Source: Irineochytrium annulatum (lineage: Eukaryota; Chytridiomycota; Chytridiomycetes; Chytridiales; Chytridiaceae). From it: a stretch of 13,329 nt of DNA. The stretch spans positions 1 to 13,329 of the forward strand of contig JADGJL010000737.1 of assembly GCA_027600665.1 (NCBI GenBank). The letters run 5' to 3'. Positions 1-6,635 of the stretch are shown piece by piece (position 1 is the first letter of the stretch; each line of letters begins with the position of its first letter). Both the position numbers and the translations under genes were made by a program. The notes under the pieces were generated by a model. That model searched no databases and had not been told where the DNA came from. It saw only the letters and a program-made list of their open reading frames with translations.

Positions 1-76
1 AGTGGGATTCGAACCCACGCCTATTACTAGACCACGGCCTTAACGTGGCGCCTTAGACCAACTCGGCCATCTGCCC
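1..76 (-). tRNA. tRNA-Leu(AAG), 3' end cut by window edge
   Basis: Read on the minus strand, the sequence folds as a class II tRNA. The 5' acceptor strand is GGGCAGA (76-70), followed by the A-box TGGCCGAGTTGG. The anticodon stem CCACG/CGTGG closes the loop TTAAGGC, which gives anticodon AAG for CUU leucine codons (A34 is normally edited to inosine in eukaryotes, which widens decoding). A 13-nt variable arm typical of leucine tRNAs follows, then the T-arm GTGGG-TTCGAAT-CCCAC, which is also the B-box. The 3' acceptor strand should pair with GGGCAGA but lies beyond position 1, so only its first base is present. No intron is visible in the anticodon loop. The Pol III terminator lies outside the window. 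The gene is divergent from the F-box gene on its right, 115 nt from its ATG. Confidence 0.93.
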
Positions 77-117
77 GATGTCTCTCTTGATGTCGGCAAT
101 GTCCAGAAACATACTTC

Positions 118-124
118 TATAAAA
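118..124 (+). promoter_or_regulatory. TATA-box-like element for the first F-box gene
   Basis: The heptamer TATAAAA lies 68 nt upstream of the ATG at 192, a plausible distance for a Pol II core promoter with a short 5' leader. It sits in the 115-nt gap between two divergent genes. There is no transcript evidence, so this is a position- and motif-based call only. Confidence 0.4.
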
Positions 125-191
125 GCAGACGCTTGAAACCTCTGTGCGTGGATTGGCGAAAACTCCAAGCCACACCAAGGCACTACTCACC

Positions 192-1532
192 ATGCAGCTC
201 TGTGAGCTCGACTGCGATGTCCTCCGGCTCATCCTTGAGGATCTGCCGGATGCCGTTCTCTACTGCTGCCTCACGACGTCTAAGTCTATGTTCCTCATCG
301 TCGTCCCAATCCTCTGGTCCCGCGAAAGGGCTCCCGCCTTTGAACATCAGAAGGTCCGGGATCTGGTGGACGCCGCTGATCCGCCCGAGTCCGGAACTAT
401 GTGCTGGAGGGTCGCTCAATACCTTCATGCAAATGCCGAGTTGCGCATCGAGGCCCAGCCACTGCCAGTCGAGCCGGCCCAACTCCTGCGCTGGCTCGGG
501 ACGATCGATATCGTCCACCTCAGCTTTCCCGGCGCAGGCGCGGAGGCCACAGCGCTGGTTCAACGCTGGGTACAGGCCGTCATCGACCTCCTGCGTCGAG
601 GGCGGGGGCCTCGGGTGGTTCACATCGGCGCGGGGTACCGCAACGAGGACCTGGTTGAGATCCTGTCCATTCGAACCCTCACGGCCGTTCACCTGTGGTC
701 GGAGTCTGATCACGAGGTAGCCGACCACCTACGACATGACGTGGGGGAGCTGACGGCGTCGATCTTATTTCTGCGCAAGTATGCACACACGGATTCGATA
801 AAGAGGCTCAAGGTGACCTACCACAACCAAGCTAGCGATATCGACAACCACGTATGGCGTTTTTCGGCTTTGACGGATCTCGCGCTGGATGTGAGACACG
901 CGGGACAAGGCGACGTCGCCTCGCTGCTTACGGCCACTCTCGCCAAGCTCATGAGGCTGGAGATCGCATGTACGGCGCTAAAGGTCGCGGACGTGGAGTT
1001 AATCGCACGCCTGCGTGCCCTCGTCATCCTCGATCTTGACCTATGCGACGGCGACTCAAACTTGGAACCCTTGTCCGCCCTGCCACACCTTCGAGAGCTG
1101 AAGTTGACCGTGCAGCAGCTGCACCGCGAGTGGGCTAAGGCGTTGCATTCGGTCGAGGATATGGTGATGAAGATGTCGAAGCTGCACGTCCTCGACTTCT
1201 CTGTCAGCGATGACTTTCATCTCCATCTGCCGTGCCGGAGGTTCACAAGATTGAAACTGGTTAACGTCACGGCCTTCATGGTGGAGTCGTTGGAGAGTGA
1301 GGGTTGGCCACTTCTTGAGGAGCTGGTGCTTGAGTCGGCGGCGGTGACGTGGTATGAGGAGGCTGATTGGGTCGAGAACACGGAGTATATTTATAATATG
1401 GTCGGACTTGGCCTGCGGGAGTTTTCCCAAACGCAAAGCATTTTGGACGCGACGTCGGGCAACTTGGGTGTTTTAGGGGGGATGGTGCCGAAGCCGAGGA
1501 TATTAGTTGACGGCAAGCGGGTCGTGTTCTGA
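192..1532 (+). CDS. F-box-like / RNI-like protein, 446 aa, intronless
   Basis: The likely role is a substrate-recruiting subunit of an SCF (Skp1-Cullin-F-box) ubiquitin ligase. Residues about 6-42 fit a degenerate F-box: a Leu/Ile-rich helix (DVLRLILEDLP), a C-LTTSK motif and VVPILW at the end, which is the usual spacing for fungal F-boxes. The rest has irregular leucine-rich segments (LTDLALDV, LVILDLDLC, LRELKLTV, LHVLDFSV, LEELVLES; roughly residues 215-405), as in the RNI/LRR-like folds that follow F-boxes. The ATG at 192 was chosen because it has a good context (CTCACCATG) and starts just before the F-box; the frame is open upstream to 144 but without an ATG. The first half is C-rich and the last third G-rich on the coding strand. 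No substrate can be inferred. The F-box assignment is fairly secure; the LRR assignment is weaker. Confidence 0.78.
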   Translation: MQLCELDCDVLRLILEDLPDAVLYCCLTTSKSMFLIVVPILWSRERAPAFEHQKVRDLVDAADPPESGTMCWRVAQYLHANAELRIEAQPLPVEPAQLLRWLGTIDIVHLSFPGAGAEATALVQRWVQAVIDLLRRGRGPRVVHIGAGYRNEDLVEILSIRTLTAVHLWSESDHEVADHLRHDVGELTASILFLRKYAHTDSIKRLKVTYHNQASDIDNHVWRFSALTDLALDVRHAGQGDVASLLTATLAKLMRLEIACTALKVADVELIARLRALVILDLDLCDGDSNLEPLSALPHLRELKLTVQQLHREWAKALHSVEDMVMKMSKLHVLDFSVSDDFHLHLPCRRFTRLKLVNVTAFMVESLESEGWPLLEELVLESAAVTWYEEADWVENTEYIYNMVGLGLREFSQTQSILDATSGNLGVLGGMVPKPRILVDGKRVVF

Positions 1533-1555
1533 AAATGTTGTCACTCAATATATGT

Positions 1556-1561
1556 AATAAA
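1556..1561 (+). terminator. Poly(A) signal AATAAA of the first F-box gene
   Basis: A canonical AATAAA begins 24 nt after the TGA stop at 1530-1532, in a locally AT-rich stretch (TCAATATATGTAATAAAAG). The position fits a short fungal 3' UTR. The cleavage site was not determined. Confidence 0.5.
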
Positions 1562-2270
1562 AGCGCGCCACTGCTGGCGTCAGCAGCCAAAATCTCTGGT
1601 GGCTCTCTACACAATGTAGTGGAAGGATACTCTAATGATGTGAGATATCTTCACCGCTTTCGGGGTTCGAATTATCATCCATGATCGCCCCTTGTAAAGT
1701 CACCGGTTCCATGCCTCCCAAGTCCCCACTGCAGGAACACCACCCGTCGCGAGCGCTCAGCCATCGCCCAGCTGCCGTAACAATGGGTAGCTTGTCGGCT
1801 CTGCGGGAATTTTCGGTGCTCCCTGCACCTCGCCAACAGCCTGTCGGCGTCGATGTTCTCGATCCGCCGAGCAACTCAATTCCTTGTGGTGCAGGTGCGG
1901 CAGGGAAGCGAGGCCTGGGCTCCTTCGATGGGTGATTGGAAGATTGGCGCGGGAATCTCGGGGTACGCTGGGGAGGGATCTCCACAACCATCGAATCGAC
2001 ACTTCGACAATCGACCATCGACCCCCGCTAGCTGCACGTCGAGCAGAGCACAGGTGAGGATCGAGATTGTGACGGCGCGTGATGGAGTGAGGACATCGCG
2101 CGAGGCGCGACTGCCGGAAGGAAGGGGAGTGGGACGGCGTCAAAGTTCCCATGGTGGGCCGCAACGGCCGCATGGATGGCGGCGGAGGCGCCTTTTCCTC
2201 ATCGCGTGAACCAACGGCTAGCCGCTCACACTTGCGGCCCTTACCCCCTGTGAAACAAGTGATTGCCGAA

Positions 2271-2310
2271 TTCTTGCCCCTTTATCTCTTTCTCCCTCTT
2301 CTCTACTGCT
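2271..2310 (+). promoter_or_regulatory. CT-rich tract upstream of the CNBD-F-box-LRR gene
   Basis: About 40 nt consisting almost only of C and T lies 77-116 nt upstream of the ATG at 2387. Pyrimidine tracts on the coding strand just upstream of start sites are common in fungal promoters. Function here is inferred from position and composition only. Confidence 0.35.
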
Positions 2311-2386
2311 TATTCGATGGTAGTATTCCTTTTCTGACGACAAACTTGATTTAGGGAAATCATTATTCACGCAGCGGTGCACCACA

Positions 2387-5300
2387 ATGGACCCGGCCGA
2401 CGAAGCGAAGTTTGCCGCAAGAACGGACGCCGCGTCCACCGCGTCAAGGGAGAGGTGTTCGAGCGCGAGCCGCTCTAGCTCGAAGCTGAACTCTCTCTCG
2501 AGCATGGGCTCGTTGGAGATCCCGGCCATCAAGCGCGCCCCGACGTTCGACGGCAGCATCCGCGCGTACCTCCAGGAGCACGTCCTCTTCAAGAACCTGG
2601 ACGAGAACTTTATCGCGCAGCTGAACAACGCGATGCAGAGCAGGATCTACAGCCCGAATGAGTATGTTATTCGGAAGGGGGAGGTTGGGAGGGCCATGTT
2701 CTTCATCTTGCGCGGGGAGGTCGAGGTCGTGTCAGAAGATGGTATGGCGCGAACGGGTCCGTGCGCACTGATATAACTATTTGTTGGCAGGCGAATCAAT
2801 CTTGAACGTGATGAAAGAACAATCCTTCTTTGGAGAGATTGGTGTCCTCTTCTCCGTTCCTCGGTAAGTAGTCATCTTGCATATTATTGTATGACTAACG
2901 CGAACTAAGAACCGCGTCTTGCCGAGCGAAGGGACGATGTGTGATCTTGGCTCTCACAAAGGAAAAGCTGCAGGGCGTCATGGAGGGATACCCTGAAGTT
3001 GCCGGAACTATTGCACTGATGGCGGAGGAACGCTTCGCTTTGCATATGAAGCAGCAGGAGAGCGAGGTGAAGGTCGAATTCGGCGATGAAATCAAAGTTG
3101 GGATGACGAACAAGGATCTTAAGAATGTGAGCAGGTACTCAAAGCGTAAACGTTATAACTCACGAGTGGGTAGATACCGCTGTTCCGAGATTGCGAGATT
3201 GGATTCCTACATATGCTCGCGTTGTCGCTTAAGCCAGTGCAGTACCGAAACGGCGAGCTGATCGTCAAAAAGGGTGACATGGCTGAAGAGATGTTCTTCG
3301 TCGTCGATGGCGTCGCCGAAGTGTTCGACGAGGCCTCCCGGAATGTCTTTGCTCAATTCAGCCCTGGAAGCTTTTTCGGCGAAGTCGGCCTTTTCTTTAA
3401 GATCCAACGTACCGCGTCCGTCCGTTGCGTCAGCCCCGTCTTGACGGTCTTCAAGCTCGCAAAGAAGGACCTCGACATGTTGCTTAGCAAGTACCCGGAG
3501 ATTGACGCGAAGATCCAGGTGGAGGCAAAGCAGCGGTTCGAGTACAACAAGCTGCGGGAGGTAGCGAAGGTTTCGGGCAAGCAGGAGGTGGAAACCGACG
3601 TTGAGGTTGTCCGAGAGAAACTAAAGAATGTGAGACCTTCGTGCACACTAACTTGCTCGTACTAAATCTTGCTTAGATTCCTCTATTCCGCGGAGGGTCA
3701 GTTGGTTTCTACCACGAGCTCGCCTTGGCCCTCAAGTTCAAGGTGTATCAGCCGAACGATATCATTATTAAAAAGGATGCGCCGGGGAGGAGCATGTTCT
3801 TCGTCGTCGATGGTTTGGCCGAGGTTGTTTCGGAGGATGGCACCCAAGTCTTCGGCGAAATGCCGCCGAACACCTTCTTCGGGGAGGTTGCTCTCTTCTT
3901 CGAGGTCAATCGCACGGCTACAGTCCGTTCGAAGACGTCCTGCGCCTTATTCGAGCTCGACAAAGATGCTTTGAACGCTATCTTGTCGCAACACAGCTTG
4001 TTGAAGGAAGAGATGACCGCCAAGGCGGAGGAGAACTTCAGACTCGCGCAGGAGCGTAAGAAAGCCGTCTTGCAGCTGAGCACGCAGAATGCCGTAGCGT
4101 TCGACGTAGAGGCAACCGTGCACAGGTTGAAGAAGGTTGGTCTCAAGGTAATAGTGATATGTTTCTGACCAATATTGTCTCAGGTGACTTTCTTCAAGAA
4201 CTGTCCCGAGAACGTCCTCAGAGGCTTGGCGGAAAATACCTCCGTCAGGAGCTACGTTGTCCGCGAAGTCATCATGAAGACGGGCGAGATCTCGGCAGAG
4301 ATGTACTTTATCGTCCACGGCAAGGTTGAGATTGTCGCCGACGACGGTACGGCCGTCTACGACGTTGTGCAGGACGGTGGCTTCTTTGGCGAGGTCGGGT
4401 TGATCCGCGGCGTGGCACGGACGGCGACGGTCCGCGTCGCGTCAGAAAACTGCGACGTCATCATCTTATCTAGCGCCGCGCTCGACAGGGTCCTGAAGGA
4501 GTACCCGGAAAGCTACCAGACGATCGCGCTGGAGGCAGACAAGCGCTTTCAGCTTGCGGAGGACCGGAGGATCCGGGCCGAAACAGGGAATCCGTCCGAC
4601 ACTGGTTTCCTGGCAGGCGGCAGAAGGTCGTCGGAGGATGGCGGCAGGCCCAAGCTGGAGAGGAGGTCGTCGTTCAGCCAAATATTCAAGAAAAAGGCGC
4701 CGAAGGCTGGATCCTCGCTTCGGGACGATGGATTGAAGGACGCGAGACGCAAAAGTGAGGCCAGCAGGGCGACAGAGGTATCAAAGGAGGCGAACACGAG
4801 CGGTGACAGCGTCATCGATCAGCCGGCTCCGAAAAAGTCATCGAAAACGCAGTCGGGTGAAAAGGTAAGCTAAATGCTTCGTATGTAAGGAGCATTGGTG
4901 TTAAACTGAAACAACAGCAATCCGGGAAGTTCGTTCAGATATTTAAAAACTTCAAAAGTCCGTTTATGAAAGGCGAGAAGGCGACTGCGAAAGTGCAACC
5001 GCACAAGGCCGCCAGCACGGCCACTTCGAAGCTGGAGAAGCCCCGCTTGAGTAAGACGTCGCCGCGCACCAAGGCCGAGCACATTTACGACCTAGCCGAC
5101 ACGGATATCGCCGCTGCACTTCAGTACGTGAACCCCTTCGAGCGTCTCTCGCTCCGCCTCGTTAGCAAGCGCTTCAACCGCATTTTATCGGACCCCTCGG
5201 CCTGGTCCGCGCTCGACTTCGGCACAACCTTCACCGTCACTGACGGGACTCGCCTCGCGCGATTCTCGGACATGGCAGGCGATCATCTAACGTCCCTGAG

Positions 5301-6394
5301 CCTGCGGACGTGCTGGCAGGTCACGGACGACATTCTCGGCGGGCTCGTCCAGCTGTGCCCGAACGTCTCGACGCTGCGCGTGCCTAACTGTTGGAAGATC
5401 ACCGATAGGGGGATGGCGATGGCCGCTGTCGGGTGGACGAGGATACGGGAGTTTGATGCGAGCTATTGTGGGCAGCTGACGGGGGCCGGCTTGGCGGAGC
5501 ATCGGTGGACGATGCTGGAGAAGTTAAACTTGACGTATTGCAAGCAGATTGGGGACGGGCAGCTCGAGAAGATTCTTTGCAGGACGACGGAAGTTTCCGA
5601 CTTGCGCCTAAGGAGGTGCACTCGCATTACTGACTTCGGTGTATTTTTGGTGGTGCGCTACTGCCGGTGAGTCAACAATATAACAGCGCATACTTCTGTT
5701 ACTAACCTTAACCAACAGCCACCTAGCGTCGCTCGACCTTTCCGACTGCGAGCAAGTCTCGGACAAGTGCCTCAAGTGGATCGCCTCGAGCTGCTATAAC
5801 TTAACCCATCTTAATCTCCGTTTCTGCACGCGGATAACCAACGGCGGGCTCTACGACCTCTCCCTCGGCTGCCAAAGCTTCCGCTCCCTAGACCTCAGCC
5901 ACTGCCTCAGCCTGACGGACGCCGCCGTTGTCTTCTTCTCGGACTCGATCCGCAATCTCCGGTCTCTGAAGCTTCGGCGGTGTCGGAAAATGACTGATGG
6001 CATCGCGACGTACCTAATGCGCGCCGCGCCCTCGCTCAGGCTCGTCGACCTGACCGGGTGTCCGCACGTCACCGTCCAGGCGAAAATGGCCATGCAGCTC
6101 GCGCTCCCCAACACGGAGATTCGGATGGACGCCAGACGCGACGGCGGGAAGGGGTATTTGCCGAGCCCTGAGGAGCGGGGGAAGCTGCGGGCGACTGAGG
6201 TTTCGCTCGAGCAGATTTTCACCTCGGGCCCGGCGGATAAAGTCAGGATCCCGCTTGAGCAGGCGGCGATAGCGTGGGCAGGGGGAGCACCAACGACGGC
6301 GAAATCAGGCTCAAAATCGAAGTCGGACAGCGGACGGTCGTCTGGGAAGAAAGCTTCGGCAAGCAAGAAGTCGGCCAAGGTGGCGACGGACTGA
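2387..6394 (+). CDS. Four-CNBD, F-box, leucine-rich-repeat protein (putative cyclic-nucleotide-responsive SCF receptor), 8 exons, 1221 aa
   Basis: Exons as read: 2387-2741, 2791-2863, 2910-3126, 3174-3629, 3677-4135, 4184-4864, 4918-5666, 5719-6394; introns are 46-53 nt and the joined frame is open. After a Ser-rich N-terminus, four cyclic-nucleotide-binding domains follow at about residues 64-200, 216-350, 368-500 and 521-650. Each has an intact phosphate-binding cassette: FGE at 132-134, 283-285, 435-437 and 588-590, with Arg at 143, 294, 446 and 599, always nine residues after the Glu and followed by Thr-Ala. A basic Ser-rich linker (about 655-800) holds three RRxS motifs. An F-box lies at about 802-848 (LRLVSKRFNRIL, then W-ALDF). 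About ten cysteine-type LRRs (LxxLxLxxCxxITDxGL pattern, about 871-1120) and a Lys/Ser-rich tail complete it. The F-box and LRRs resemble Grr1/AMN1/FBXL-type substrate receptors. Direct gating of ubiquitination by cAMP or cGMP is inference. The donor of intron 5 (GTTGGT at 4136) is the least certain junction. Confidence 0.87.
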
Positions 6395-6635
6395 GTAGTT
6401 ATAACGCGGAGGATAGAGCAAAATGAATAGATGTTCTTTCCAAGTAGTTAGTAATTTAGAGTTGGCTTTTTTCGATCTGTAATAACGCCACGCGTTTTGA
6501 ATCTACATTACTTCTTTGAAAAAAGAAGAATTCCCGCGATGGTTACGTGATAATGAAGAACCCAGTGACTCAAAGTAAATTTGACGACCCTCATTTGTCT
6601 TCAATTGCGATCAACCCCTCGCATCCCCGCCCACG
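6395..6635 (+). promoter_or_regulatory. Intergenic 3' UTR and promoter region of the WD40 gene
   Basis: These 241 nt separate two genes on the same strand. The sequence is AT-richer than the flanking genes and contains AG-rich and T-rich patches (about 6459-6475 and 6510-6535). I see no AATAAA and no clear TATA box. An ATG at 6553 opens a frame that overlaps the WD40 start out of frame and would only matter if transcription starts upstream of it. Confidence 0.4.

Larger units (their letters stand above)
1533..2386. other. Intergenic region between the F-box gene and the CNBD-F-box-LRR gene
   Basis: These 854 nt contain only short open frames on both strands. None shows a recognisable domain, and their composition is Pro/Ser/Arg-rich as expected of GC-rich non-coding DNA. 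The left edge holds the 3' UTR and poly(A) signal of the upstream gene. The right edge, from about 2271, is a pyrimidine-rich promoter-like tract followed by a short leader with one upstream ATG. I see no RNA gene or repeat here. Confidence 0.6.

Noticed and set aside
144..191. Upstream extension of the first F-box gene from a GTG codon
   Set aside because: Eukaryotic nuclear genes start at ATG; the first in-frame ATG is at 192, has a good context and directly precedes the F-box.
1632..2209. Open frames on both strands between the first F-box gene and the CNBD gene (for example minus 1632-2018 and plus 1853-2209)
   Set aside because: They have no domain, overlap each other on opposite strands and have a Pro/Arg/Ser-rich composition typical of chance frames in GC-rich DNA.
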